Assembly (NCBI RefSeq): GCF_003255815.1
Contig: NW_020257756.1
Coordinates: forward strand, 780,210 to 844,209
From: Theropithecus gelada
Lineage: Eukaryota > Chordata > Mammalia > Primates > Cercopithecidae
Direction of reading: 5' to 3'
DNA: 64,000 nt
Shown here: in pieces, positions 11,791 to 24,200 of the stretch
How the letters are laid out: each line of letters begins with the position of its first letter
How positions within the stretch are numbered: position 1 is the stretch's first letter
Program-made: the position numbers and the translations under genes
Notes under the pieces: model-generated
The model's input: only the letters and a program-made list of their open reading frames with translations
What the model was told of the DNA's origin: nothing
The model's database searches: none

Positions 11791-12449
11791 AAAAGAAAGA
11801 AAGAGGAAGGAGAGTCTTAGTCTTCTGAGACTCAAAGAATGAAATGATGAAATTAAAAACTTAATTTTCTCTCAAACTGTCAGAATCTATTTTGGAGTTA
11901 TTAGGAGAACTCTTACTGATACTTTCTGCTTTCTCGACCCCTTTCATTCACATAGAAAGCACAGGAAAAAACAAGTAATATACTCAATGCTTGTGTGTTT
12001 GCTGTCAAGCAGCATCTGTGAAACAGAACAGAGAGTGCTTCTCTCTGTAGTAATGGTCCCTAGGAATCTATATCATCTCCTGAAAACACACCCTTCATGT
12101 TCTGTGGGATCTCAAGCTCACTGCTGAAATTTAGCCTAGTGACCAGACGAGATTCTGACCTGCCAGTGAGCAAAGACTGTGTCCTATTTAGAACACCCAT
12201 AGACCACAAGCATAGCAAAAATTTGCCTGTTAAATTGACCTCATTTGTTCATAAATAAATAGATGTATATTTATTCATTCATACAGCTATATATAGCTGT
12301 ATATTTATCCATAGCAGTATGGAACAACTTCATTCCATACTTCAACCCACTCTCTTTCATATTCCTTTTTTTTCTCTTCACTTATTTCATTTAAACCTCA
12401 CTACTATTTTTTGACATCGTTTTTATGACAAATCATTGAAAAAAGGATA
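11791..12449. other. Unassigned sequence with a perfect palindrome
   Basis: No gene or repeat recognised. A perfect palindrome lies at 12281-12302 (separate entry). Confidence 0.5.
12281..12302. repeat. 22-bp perfect palindrome
   Basis: Two 11-base arms (left arm atacagctata) meet with no spacer. The flanking bases do not extend the symmetry. This is short and AT-rich, so chance origin is possible. Confidence 0.9.
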
Positions 12450-12620
12450 TTGAAATTGGAAGGGACTAGAAAGATCCGATTTCTCATTTTACAGTTGAAT
12501 ACATGAGGGTCCAAGACTTGAAGTAACTCATCAGTGATTGCCAGAGAATGGCAGAACCTAGGACTAGCTCTCTGAGTTGCCAGCTTGTAGTTTAACGCTC
12601 TTTTTGTCATACCCACTTGC
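12450..12620 (-). mobile_element. MIR-like SINE relic, antisense
   Basis: 'ctcattttacagttgaatac', then 'gacttgaagtaactcatc' and 'gccagagaatggcagaacc' follow the order of the reverse complement of a MIR core. It is strongly diverged. Confidence 0.5.
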
Positions 12621-13044
12621 TCTCAATATACATGACTTTTAAAAAAACATTTGAACTAGTTCTTTACATAGGCAGCCTTACCCGGTATGATTTAAAGGCA
12701 TCTATAATCCTGCTTGAAGCAACATTTCTTCACTGCTTGCCAGTGTGCAGGGAATTTTCACCATTCGATTATCAAAAGAGGAGTTCTATTATTTCTTATG
12801 GATGGACATTGGGCCTGACACAAAGATTTGCCTTATTTAAAACAATGATTTTGGCAAATGGATATTTTATTCCTTGATCCCAACCGTTTGACATTCCTTA
12901 TTCCCTAATCTCATCTGATACAGAAAATTGCAGTCATATTTTCTGAGGATACTGTTTATCAATCTGGAAGAATGTACAAGGGAAATTCTTATATTATATT
13001 TCCTAAGTATGTAGATTGCACAATGGTTTAAACAAAGAGATATT
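12621..13044. other. Unassigned sequence
   Basis: Holds an 86-codon open frame (12617-12877) without recognisable domains. I see nothing else. Confidence 0.4.
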
Positions 13045-13205
13045 TACTGTATTAATGGTTTAGAAGTAATAAGAAAGAAGTAGGGAAGAAAGCAAGAAAT
13101 AAAAAGAGGAAGGGAAGGAGAGGGATGGGGAAGAAAGGAAAGAAAGAAGGATGAAAAGAATTAAAGAAAAGAATAAAGACTATATAAAAAGGAAGAAAGA
13201 GAGTA
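13045..13205. repeat. Purine-rich low-complexity tract
   Basis: Mostly a and g (gaaa, ggaa, aaga units) over about 160 bases on the plus strand. Open frames seen through it are composition artefacts. Confidence 0.9.
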
Positions 13206-13790
13206 AGAAACCAAGGCACTGGACATCTAATTGTCATAAATTGTTATAGGCTTGAGTTTTTCCAAACTTAAATATAAACACAGTGACAAATTTTATGGGC
13301 AAAAAGAGTCACACAAGAATTGTTCAAACTGATGAAGAGTTCAGAGTTGGAACAGTTTAATTAGATGTCAAATAAGGCTCTCTGCTGAATCTATAAGAAG
13401 AATAAAAAATTATAAGGATTTTTGCTATAATAAGAATAACCATATAGAGTGAATAAGGAGCTCATGAGCTTTAATCAGTGCTTTAAGGTGCCCACATCTA
13501 ATCCAGGATGTCTTTGATCATAAGTGGGTTTGTGATTCCTCATTCCTCCACCTCCTAAGGACAGATATAAATGCTAGGCATATATTACTTTTGGAGAAAT
13601 GCTTATAGAGGATGAGCTCACAGTAGGAATGACTCTGCCAATGCAAATACTTTAAGACTGACTTCTTTAAACTCTACTGGAATAGATTCTGATCATTTTC
13701 TTCTGGGACAAGCATTTTAAAAATAGTGTTCATAATTGATCAATATTCCTTGTTTGATACATTATTGTTTGAGATATTTAATACAGCTCA
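13206..13790. other. Unassigned sequence
   Basis: No gene or repeat recognised. Confidence 0.4.
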
Positions 13791-13950
13791 TCTCACTTTA
13801 ATATGCATTAGAATCACCTAGGGATCTTGTAAAAAGATTATAATACAGTATATCTGAAATGGAGCCCTAGATACTGTATTCCTCACAAGCTAGCAGTTAT
13901 GTCAGTATAGCTGGTTTGTAAACTACACTTTGAGTATCAATAAGTTAATA
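13791..13950. mobile_element. Old MER-type DNA transposon relic (hAT-like)
   Basis: 'atatgcattagaatcacctag' followed by 'gggatcttgtaaaaa' and later 'gtaaactacactttgag' resembles the short hAT-derived MER elements with the motif gcatcagaatcacctgg. Exact family not assigned. Confidence 0.5.
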
Positions 13951-14794
13951 CATTTAATGAAATTATCTTCACCTCTTGTAGGCCTAGGAGCTGGTCTGTC
14001 TCTTTAGGGAATATATAAATCTGACTTTCTTTTGAGATTAAATATAAAGAATGTGAAGCTAATTTACCTTTCCCCAAGTAGTTCTCCCTAGTCACTCATC
14101 ATTACCAAAGGTGAGGGTCAAAGATAGTCCAAAGAAAAAGGTCATTAGCTGTGATTGGGGGGTAAGCTCAATATCTCAGGTGGATTTGGACACTTTTATC
14201 ATGGAAAACAAAGGTTTGGCCAAAATGTAGAGTTAACAATTCCGGGATCATATCAATGCTAACACAAGGAGCATACCTCTTACATTTAGAATGTTGAAGA
14301 AATAGATGGCACACAAAAGGACAATTCCAACAAGGTAACGTTCAGTCAAGACAGAACTAAATTTGCTGACACATTCTTTCTTCTTTTCTGGTTTGTCAAG
14401 ATCATATACCAATTTGTAGATCTAAAACTATACTGAATGTAGATAAATCTGACTTTAGAAGGTACGAAAAATAAGGTTAAATAACCCCAAATCCTCTCCT
14501 CTGTCCAACTTCTTCTATTCCCTTGCACTCTCTAGTAATTTTTGCTCAGCCTGAGTACTCAAAAGAAGATGAAATCCATGTGCCAATGGAACTCTGATAT
14601 AATACATCTCTGGCTTATAGTAAATAGAGTAGAAATATTTTCTATGGATTTGATCAGCATCGTTTTATGATTCAGTGTCTTATCAAAAATCTGGCCTCAT
14701 GAGTATGTGAGAAATTTGCTAAACAAATGATATATAAAATGGTTAAAATCTATATTAGATCTATTAAGTGTATTCTACTTGGTGAATTGGGTGA
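13951..14794. other. Unassigned sequence
   Basis: No gene or repeat recognised. Confidence 0.4.
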
Positions 14795-15330
14795 TCAAGC
14801 AGTTAACAAATATTTATTGAAAGCATAACTGAGAGTCTATATCTAGTAGTCTTCTAGGATCTTGGGCTATCCTAGTATATTATAAAGGAATTGTCTAAGG
14901 GAATGGGCAGCTTTGAGATCTAGATACGAAAAGAATTTAGAAGACCAGAATTGTTCGCGTTGAGGTGACGAAGAAGAAAGAAGCCAAGACCTCAGTGTTG
15001 CTTTTGATGATTAGGTGAATGGTGACGGCATTTGCTGACAGCGTACAAAGATAAAGAACACTATGGGTAGTGGAGGTGGAATTCATTCAGATTTGGAAAT
15101 GTAAAGTAGGAAAGATGCAGGATATTTAGCAGGCAGTCACATATATGGGTCTGGAGCTCAAATGAGTAGACCAGTTCAAGATACAGATTTGGAGATTATA
15201 AATCTACTGATATAACTGGAGTCATGAGAACAGAAGCTGCCCCCATGGAGATTGTGAGGTTGAGGATTAATAAGGATTGAAGGCTGAAATCTGGTGAATA
15301 CCTAGATTAATGGGATACTTAGAGAAAAAT
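14795..15330 (-). mobile_element. L2 relic, antisense (3' end and ORF2 part)
   Basis: 'aacaaatatttattgaaagc' is the reversed L2 3' end. After that, 'gccaagacctcagtgttgc', 'ggatatttagcaggcagtc', 'gggtctggagctcaaatgag' and 'agatacagatttggagat' match the reversed L2 reverse-transcriptase region in the right order. The middle part between these blocks is shortened. Confidence 0.65.
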
Positions 15331-16640
15331 GTACATTTGTGGTGTATGGAGATAATTTTTTTACTTTTAAATTATAAAATGTTAACATCTGTACATTCAT
15401 ACAGCCCGTTCCCTGTTACTTTGGTTCTTTTAAAATCAATATACTATTAAATTATCACAAAATGACTCAATTCCTATAAGTATGTGCAACAATATAACTA
15501 GAAACAACAAAATCAAAGCTGTAAAGTCTAGACAGGGTGGGTGGGCCTGGTTTGTCTCTGGCTCCAGCTTGGTGCCTTGTATGGGCTGCTATCTCATCAG
15601 CCTTTACAACACCTCCTCAGCAGGAGTCAAAGTAGCCATCAGACAAGCCAAGTATAAACCTCCACATGCCTGACATTCTCCACCAAGAACATGGATTCAT
15701 TCTCTCTTCTTAAATTCCGCATTGGTGCTTCTGTGTCTTCCACAAAATGTAACAAAAATATTTCAAGAACACATAGCATTTATAACATGTTACTAGCCCA
15801 TATTTTTGAACAATGATAGCAACCGAAATTATGAAGATACCTATGAGTTAAAAGCAATTATACTGTTTTTAGGGACTGTTAATGACTGACACAAACAGCC
15901 AGTATTAGATCCATGTGAGCAGTCTGTTTAGAATAGTTCAAAAGAAGAAAATAATGGAGAATAGGAGAGAAGTAGCAGCAAATTAAAAGAAAAAGGACTA
16001 AATAAAGGTGAATTCTGTTGACCATCAACTATTATTTGGCTAACCTAAGGGTTAAGAAAATTTTCACATACCTTTGAAATATTTTATGTGTAATATTTGC
16101 TCTGCAGATTTAATGTGACATTAGAGGGCAGGTCTCTGTTATTGTCATGGAAGCATGTCAGAAAAACAAGGTATTATTTTAAGATTAGAAGATATATTAT
16201 TAACTTGTTTTACTTCCACAATTTGGGAAAGAAAACACTGTAGCCTTTTACTTACCTCCACATATTGAAAATTGTTGTTATGTACAAAATTACAGCCATG
16301 TCAAATAGTGGGAGATCTGAAGACAACGAGGGCAAGATGCACTCTCTTAAATTGGAAGAAAAGGTGAAAACTATCCACTGAATAACTCCAAGCTCTATAT
16401 TTATAGACAAAATGAGGTACAAATTAATTTTGAATTCAAGGTGGAAAGGCACAGTAAATTCAAACATTCTGTAAGTGGATAGCTCTTTACAATCTTCAGT
16501 AGTAGCATAGCTGGTTTGAAAGTTATTTAGGCCATTCGACCCTGTCTTCAGTTTTGCCCATGCTATGACGCTTCACTGTGCCCATGTATCTTTAGCAAAG
16601 AGCAAAGAATTGAAAGAAAAGATAAATGCTTGCTCCTAAA
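15331..16640. other. Unassigned sequence
   Basis: Only short open frames without recognisable domains (63 codons at 15482-15673, 71 codons minus at 16252-16467). No repeat recognised. Confidence 0.4.
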
Positions 16641-17100
16641 TGTCCTGTTTAAGCCTGCATCATTCCTGATAACAAAGTCATGGAATCAGCCTAAATATCC
16701 ATCAACAGTATATTGGATAAAGAAAATGTGGTACACATACACCATGGAATACTACACAGCCATAAAAAAGAAAGAAATCATGTCCTTTGGAGCAACATGG
16801 ATGCTGCTGAAGGCCATTGTCCTAAGTGAAATAACACAGAAACATAAAATCAAATGCCCCATCCTCTCAGTTGTAAGTAAGGAGCGAAACAATGGGTACA
16901 CATGAACATGAAGATGGAAATAATAGTCACTGGGAGCTCCAAAAGAGGGGAGGGGGACAAGAACTGAAAAACTATCTGTGGGTAGTTCACTACTTGGGTG
17001 ATGGGCCCACTGGAAACCCAAACCACAGTACGACCCAATACACCCATGTGACAAACCTGCATGTGTGCTCCCTGAAGCTAAAACTTAAAAAAAAAAAAAA
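16641..17100 (+). mobile_element. L1 3' end, 5'-truncated
   Basis: The last part of ORF2 ('atggaatactacacagcc') is followed by a 3' UTR with 'tgggtacacatgaacatg', 'acttgggtgatgggccc' and 'catgtgacaaacctgcatg', then a poly(A) of about 14 bases ending at 17100. By the 3' UTR it belongs to older primate L1s. I could not identify a convincing target duplication. Confidence 0.88.
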
Positions 17101-17750
17101 GAAGAGCAACAAACATACACAATTGTACCAAAACCTGTCATGGGGCCCATGTGGACAATGGCATGCAGGATGATACTCTGTGTTCTTTATAACATAGCCA
17201 GAATCACACGTCTGACTATTGTATTTTTTACATAGCTGGGATACTTTTTCATTTTATATCTATGTACCTAGTTGAATAGAGGCTTTTGTCTTAAAACAAA
17301 TCATCTTTTACTTTTGGAATATCTATAATACCAAAAAGTTGTTTTAAAAATTATTTCATAGTTTTCTCAATGCAAAATGGGTCATTATTTATGGTTGCAA
17401 ATAGATTGATAAATGAATACAATAGTGTCTTAAACTCATCATTTTCCGGACAATGTTATCTAAAATGATTTAAATATGTATATTTTGTTTCCATACTGTG
17501 GAAGATAAATTTTAGATCTAAAAATCTAGTGGTATTATCTTTAGCTCTGACTTTGAGGTACTTTCTCAGAGTAATTTTGTTACTTTTGAAAATTTCATGG
17601 ATTATATTATCTACAGTTACATTGTCACTGGCACTTTGGCTGAGGTAAATTTATTCCTCTCTGTCCTGTTGTACTGACCAAAACTCTTTGATTAGGCAGC
17701 AGCTGTTCTGCTATAAGCTAGTGTGATTAGCATTCTGGGGGCCAAGCCAT
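17101..17750. other. Unassigned AT-rich sequence
   Basis: No gene or repeat recognised. Confidence 0.4.
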
Positions 17751-17760
17751 CCATGTTTCA

Positions 17761-18006
17761 TTTTATTTATTTTTGAGACAGGGTCTTACTCTTTCACTCA
17801 GGTAGGAGTGCAGTAGCATGATCATGGCTCATTGCAGCCTTGGCCTCTTGGGGCCAAGTGATCCTCCTGCCTCATTTTTTAATTTTTTGCAGAGACGAGT
17901 TCTCACTGTGTTGCCCAGGTTGGTCTTGAACTCCTGGGCTCAAATGATCTTCCTGCCTTGGCTTCCAAAAGTGCTGTGATTACAGACATGAGCCACCACC
18001 CTGGCC
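17761..18006 (-). mobile_element. AluJ-like, antisense, internally shortened
   Basis: Antisense Alu with J-type positions ('ttgcagccttggcctc'). About 50 bases around the box between the monomers ('gtagctgggactacagg') are missing. Flanks ccatgtttca (17751-17760) and ccatgtttta (18007-18016) are probably the target duplication. Confidence 0.9.
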
Positions 18007-18016
18007 CCATGTTTTA

Positions 18017-18352
18017 AAGGAAGTGTAATTTGGCCTGTTAAAGAAAGTTTACTTTTTATTTTTATTTTTTACATTTGATGTGATAGCCACATAAAGGGAA
18101 GATGCTTTCTTTGCTAAAATTCTAGGAGAATGGGGCATAGTTAATTTAATGTTATTAAATAATTAATTTAATATTATTTTCCAAAACTCTTATGTGAATA
18201 AATGTATCAACAAAGTAGACATCCTCCACCACCTAGAAGTTGAACTGCTTTTTCATTTTTTAATAATTCTAGTTCATTTTGCATAGTACTACTGGAAACA
18301 TACATGTTGGGAAGATGCACAACTTGTTTATCAAATCAGCTATGACAAAAAT
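18017..18352. other. Unassigned AT-rich sequence
   Basis: No gene or repeat recognised. Confidence 0.4.
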
Positions 18353-18361
18353 GACCTTAGG

Positions 18362-18448
18362 TGGAGGTTGCAGCAAGCCAAGATCATGCCACTGCACTCC
18401 AGCCTGGATGACAGAGTGACAGTTTCAGGAAAAAAAAAAGAAAAAAAA
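18362..18448 (+). mobile_element. Severely 5'-truncated Alu
   Basis: Only the last third of the right monomer is present ('ggaggttgcagcaagcc' to 'cagcctggatgacagag') plus an A-rich tail. It is flanked by the 9-bp direct repeat gaccttagg at 18353-18361 and 18449-18457. The repeat shows it arrived already truncated rather than being eroded later. Confidence 0.88.
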
Positions 18449-18457
18449 GACCTTAGG

Positions 18458-19185
18458 GTTTCTCGAGTTTGTGATCTAAAACATACACCTGCTTTTTATT
18501 TTTTAAAATTATCATCACTCTTTAGTGACATTACGCAGTGGCATTTTTCCATTATAGAGATGAATATAGATTCTGTAAATACAAAGTGCACATAGTAGCA
18601 AAAAATCATCTCATATTTAGGGTGATTATACGTTTGTCTCTCAATAAAAAGGGACAAATAGTTTTGTCATTTAACAAGAGAAAAACATTGAAACATAGAT
18701 ATTTATAGTCTAAGGGAAATTATAAAAGAAAACCCAGGATTCATAGTCTTCTTGACTCTACCTTGCCTTTCAGAACATGGCAAATATTACCCCCCTTCTG
18801 ATCCATCATGGTGCCCCAAGAAGGAGCAAGTGAATGGCCCTTTTCTCATCTTTCTCACTTAAATATATTTCATGTCCATGTTAATATTCTGTCTATATGA
18901 TCTGGGTTATAATTATATTTTTAAAGGGAATTTGCCTGTGTTGGGCAGCTAATCTATAACGAACAATATCAAATGCTTATAAGCATCTTGTTTTCACTAA
19001 TTGTACCATGGGTAATTTAATTGCAAGACACACTTCCCAAAGATGAACCACTGTAAGACAAAGTATATTATACATTGTACGTAAGTTTGTACACAGGTAC
19101 CCAAACCAAATCCTTGCTTCTTATTGGATTTTCTTTATTACATTCCTGGCATTTATAACTATCTGAAATTACCAAATTTACTTGT
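18458..19185. other. Unassigned AT-rich sequence
   Basis: No gene or repeat recognised. Confidence 0.4.
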
Positions 19186-19194
19186 TGGCTTATT

Positions 19195-19489
19195 TTTTTT
19201 TTTTTTTTTTGGAGATGGAGTCTCGTCGCTCTGTCTCCCAGGCTGGAGTGCAGTGGCCGGATCTCAGCTCACTGCAAGCTCCACCTCCCGGGTTCACGCC
19301 ATTCTCCTGCCTCAGCCTCCCAAGTAGCTGGAACTACAGATGCCAGCCACCTCACCCGGCTAGTTTTTTGTATTTTTTAGTAGAGACGGGGTTTCACCGT
19401 GTTAGCCAGGATGGTCTTGATCTCCTGACCTCATGATCCGCCCATCTCGGCCTCCCAAAGTGCTGAGATTCCAGGCTTGAGCGTCCGGC
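19195..19489 (-). mobile_element. AluY, Old World monkey type, antisense
   Basis: Full-length antisense AluY with 'gccggatctcagctcactg' and 'caggcttgagc'. A few bases are missing at its very 5' end ('gcgtccggc'). Target duplication tggcttatt at 19186-19194 and 19490-19498. Confidence 0.93.
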
Positions 19490-19514
19490 TGGCTTATTGT
19501 TTACTTCCCATCAT

Positions 19515-19640
19515 GAATGTATAAATTTCGGAGAGTAGGGATTTCTGATGGTCTTTTCCACGACTTATCCCCAGGAACTGTATCCCAGAACCTGGTGCAG
19601 ATGTGATACCCAGTAAATGTTAGTTGAATGGATAAATAAA
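19515..19640 (+). mobile_element. L2 3' end relic
   Basis: 'cttatccccaggaactgtatc', 'cagaacctggtgcagatg' and 'cagtaaatgttagttgaatgg' follow the order of the L2 terminal sequence with its (tgaa)n-type end. Confidence 0.6.
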
Positions 19641-19771
19641 TTAGTACATGAATTAATTTCAGACATTCTATTGTAAATTGGGAAAAAGAAGTCTGAAGAA
19701 GGTAATATAGTTTGCGGTAAAGTGACTTGGGATATTAACAACACATACAGCTGGGACTAAAAGATGGCCTC

Positions 19772-20157
19772 TTGGGGCACACCCAAGATGGCTGAATAGG
19801 AAAGATCCAGCCTCCAGCTCCCAGCGTGAGTGACACAGAAGACGGGTGATTTCTGCATTTTCAACTGAGGTGCAGACCGACACTTCACACCTCACAGGGT
19901 GGGGTACACTCCTGAGATGAAGCTTCCAGAGCAAGAATCAGACAGCGACACTTGCTGTACAGCAATATTCTATCTTCTGCAGCCTCCGCTGCTGATACCC
20001 AGGCAAACAGGGTCTGGAGTGGACCTCAAGCAAACTCCAACAGACCTACAGCTGAGGGTCCTAACTGTTAGAAGGAAAACTAACAAACAGAAAGGACACC
20101 CGCACCAAAACCCCATCAGTACATCATCAAGGACCAAAGGCAGATAAAACCACAAAG
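19772..20157 (+). promoter_or_regulatory. L1 5' UTR (internal promoter region) with large internal deletion
   Basis: The first 100 bases match the L1 start, including 'caagatggctgaat', which overlaps the usual YY1 site in reverse orientation. The text then jumps at about 19873 ('caactgaggt|gcagaccgac') to the last part of the UTR ('cagcctccgctgctgatac'). Roughly half a kilobase of the usual 0.9 kb is absent. Both ends are intact. Confidence 0.8.
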
Positions 20158-21170
20158 ATAGGGAAAAAGCAGTGCAGAAAAGCTGGAAATTCAAAAAATC
20201 AGAGCACATCTCCCCCTCCAAAGGAACGCAGCTCACCGCCAGCAATGGAATAAAGCTGGACAGAGAATGACTTTGACGAGTTGAGAGAAGGCTTCAGTCC
20301 ATCAAACTTCTCAGAGCTAAAGGAGGAACTGCGTAACCAGTGCAAAGAAACTAAAAACCTTGAAAAAAGAATGGATGGATGGATAACTAGAATAATCAAT
20401 GCAGAGAAGACCTTAAAAGAACTGATAGAGATGAAAACCATAACACGAGAAATACACGACAAATGCACAAGCTTCAGTAACTGACTCGATCAACTGGAAG
20501 AAAGAGTATCAGCGATCAAAGATCAAATGAATGAAATGAAGTGACAAGAGAAGTGTGGAGAAAAAAGAGTAAAAAGAAATGAACAAAGCCTCCAAGAAGT
20601 ATGGGATTATGTGAAAAGACCAAATCTACATCTGACTGGTGTGCCTGAAAGTGAGGGGGAAAATGGAACCAAGTTGGAAAACACTCTTCAGGATATCATC
20701 CAGGAGAACTTACCCAACCTGTAAGGCAGGCCAACATTCAAATTCAGGAAATACAGAGAACGCCACAAAGATACTCCTCGAGAAGACCAACTCCAAGACA
20801 CATAATTGTCAGATTCACCAAAGTTGAAATGAAGGAAAAAATGTTAAGGGCAGCCAGAGAGAAAGGTCGGGTTACATGCAAAGGGAAGCCCATCAGACTA
20901 ACAGCAGATCTCTCAGCAGAAACTCTCCAAGCCAGAAGAGAGTGGGGGCCAATATTCAACATTCTTAAAGAAAAGAATTTTAAACCCAGAATTTCATATC
21001 CAGCCAAACTAAGTTTCATAAGTGAAGGAGAAATAAAATCCTTTACAGACAAGCAAATACTTAGAGATTTTGTCACCACCAGGCCTGCCCTACAAGGGAT
21101 CCTGAAAGAAGCATTAAACATGGAAAGGAACAACCCATGCCAGCCATTGCATAAACATGTCAAAATGTAA
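20158..21170 (+). pseudogene. L1 ORF1 remnant (RNA-binding chaperone)
   Basis: In active L1 this gene encodes a trimeric coiled-coil RNA-binding protein that coats L1 RNA. Here the start codon position reads ATA (20158-20160) instead of ATG. An in-frame TGA from CGA occurs at 20482-20484, and further stops and small indels follow. The C-terminal third stays open at 20829-21170 and ends at the normal TAA ('catgtcaaaatgtaa'). It sits 63 bp before ORF2 as in normal L1s. Non-functional. Confidence 0.92.
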
Positions 21171-21233
21171 AGTCCACTGATGCTAGGAATAAACTGCATC
21201 AACTAGTGAGCAAAATAAACAGCTAATATCATA

Positions 21234-24200
21234 ATGACAGGATCAAGTTCACACATAACAATATTAACCTTAAATGTAAATGGACTAAATGGTCCAATTA
21301 AAAGACACAGATTGGCAAATTGGATAAAGAGTCAAGACCCATCAATTTGCTGTATTCAGGAGACCCATCTCACATGCAGAGACCATAGGCTCAAAATAAA
21401 GGATGGAGGAAGATCTACCAAGTAAATGGAAAACAAAATAAAGCAGGGGTTACAATCCTAGTCTCTGATAAAACAGACTTTAAACCATCAAAGATCAAAA
21501 GCGATAAAGAAGGCCATTACATAAAGGTAAAGGGATCAATCCATCAGGAAGAGCTAACTATCCTAAATATATATGCACCCAATACAGGAGCACCCAGATT
21601 CATAAAGCAAGTCCTTAGAGACTTACAAAGAGACTTAGACTACCATACAATAATAATGGGAGACTTTAACACCCCACTGTCAACATTAGACAGATCAACG
21701 AGACAGAATGTTAACAAGGATATCCAGAAATTGAACTCAACTCTACACCAAGCGGACCTAGTAGACATCTACAGAACTCTCCACCCCAAATCAACAGAAT
21801 ATACATTCTTCTCAGCACCACATCACACTTATTCCAATATTGACCACATAGTTGGAAGTAAAGCACTCCTAAGCAAATGTAAAAGAACAGAAATTGTAAC
21901 AAACTGTCTCTCAGACCACAGTGTAATCAAACTAGAACTCAGGACTAAGAAACTCAATCAAAACTGCTCAACTACATGGAAACTGAACAACCTACTCCTG
22001 AATGACTACTGGGTACATAACAAAATGAAGGCAGAAATAAAGATGTTCTTTGAAACCAATGAGAACAAAGATACAACATACCAGAATCTCTGGGACACAT
22101 TTAAAGCAGTGTGGAGAGGGAAATTTATAGCACTAAATGCCCACAAGAGGAAGCACGAAAGATCTAAAATTGACACCCTAACGTCACAATTAAAAGAACT
22201 AGAGAAGCAAGACTAAATAAATTCAAAAGCTAGCAGAAGGCAAGAAATAACTAAGATCAGAGCAGAACTGAAGGAGATAGAAACACAAAAAAAATCCTTC
22301 AAAAAATCAATGAATCCAGAAGCTGGTTTATTGAAAAGATCAACAAAATAGATAGACTGCTAGCAAGACCACTAAAGAAGAAAAGAGAGAAGAATCAAAT
22401 AGACTCAATAAAAAGTGATAAAGGGGATATCACCACTGACTCCACAGAAATACAAGCTACCATCAGAGAATACTATAAACACTGCTAGGGAAATAAACTA
22501 GAAAACCTAGAAGAAATGGATAATTTCCTGGACTCTTACACTCTCCCAAGACTAAACCAGGAAGAAGTTGAATCTTTGAATAGTCCAACAACAGGTTCTG
22601 AAATTGAGGTAATAATTAATAGCTGACCAACCAAAAAAAGTCCAGGACCAGAGGGATTCACAGCCGAATTCTACCAGAGGTACAAGGAGGAGCTGGTACC
22701 ATTCCTTCTGAAACTATTCCAATCAGTAGAAAAAGAGGGAATCCTCCCTAACTCATTTTACGAGGCCAGCATCATCCTGATACCAAAGGCTGACAGAGAC
22801 ACAACAAAAAAAGAAAATTTTAGGCCACTATCCCTGATGAACATTGATGTGAAAAATCCTCTATAAAATACTGGCAAACCGAATCCAGCAGCACATCAAA
22901 AAGCTTATCCACCATGATCAAGTGAGCTTCATCCCTGGGATGCAAGGCTGGTTCAACATACGCAAATCAATAAATGCACATAAATAGAACCAACGACAAA
23001 AACCACATGATTATTTCAGTAGATCCAGAAAAGGTTTTCCACAAAATTCAACAGTGCTTCATGCTAAAAACTCTCAATAAACTAGATATTGATAGAATGT
23101 ATCTAACAATAATAAGAGCTATTCATGACAAACCCACAGCCAGTATTGTACTGAATGGGCAAAAACTGGAAGCATTCCCTTGGAAAGCTGGCACAAGACA
23201 AGGACACCCTCTCTCACCACTCCTATTCAACATAGTGTTGGAAGTTCTGGCCAGGGCAATTAGGCAAGAGAAAGAAATAAAAGGTATTCAATTAGGAAAA
23301 GAGGAAGTCAAATTGTCCCTATTTGCAGGTGGCAGATGACATGATTTTATATTTAGAAAACCCCATCGTCTCAGCCCAAAATCTCCTTAAGCTGATAAGC
23401 AACTTCAGCAAAGTCTCAGAATACAAAATTAATGTGCAAAAATCGCAAGCATTCTTATACACCAGTAACAGACAAACAGAGAGCCAAATCATGAATGAAC
23501 TCCCATTCACAATAGCTTCAAAGAGAATAAAATACCTAGGAATCCAACTTACGAGGGATATGAAGGACCTCTTCAAGGAGAACTACAAACCACTGCTCAG
23601 TGAAATAAAAGAGGACACAAACAAATGGAAGAACATACCATGCTCATAGATAGGAAGAATCAATATTGTGAAAATGGCCATACTGCCCAAGGTAATTTAT
23701 GGATTCAATGCCATCCCCATTAAGCTACCAATGAGTTTCTTCACAGAATTGGAAAAAACTGCTTTAAAGTTCATATGGAACTAAAAAAGACCCCACATTG
23801 CCAAGACAATCCTAAGCCAAAAGAACAAAGCTAGAGGCATCACGCTACCTGACTTCAAACTATACTACAAGGCTACAGTAACCAAAACATCATGGTACTG
23901 GTACCAAAACAGAGATACAGACCAATGGAACAGAACAGAGCCCTCAGAAATAATACCACACATCTACAGCCATCTGATCTTTGACAAACCTGAGAGAAAC
24001 AAGAAATGGGGAAAGGATTCCCTATTTAATAAATGGTGCTGGGAAATTGGCTATCCATAAGTAGAAAGCTGAAACTGGATCCTTTCCTTACTCCTTATAC
24101 GAAAATTAATTCAAGATGGATTAGAGACTTAAATGAAAACCCTAGAAGAAAACCTAGGTAATATACCATTCAGGACATAGGCGTGGGCAAGGACTTCATG

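Noticed and set aside
20744..21202. 152-codon minus-strand open frame
   Set aside because: It is the complement of L1 ORF1.
23319..23576. 85-codon minus-strand frame, with a twin at 3248-3505 (+)
   Set aside because: Both are the opposite strand of L1 ORF2 RT sequence, which explains their near-identical translations.
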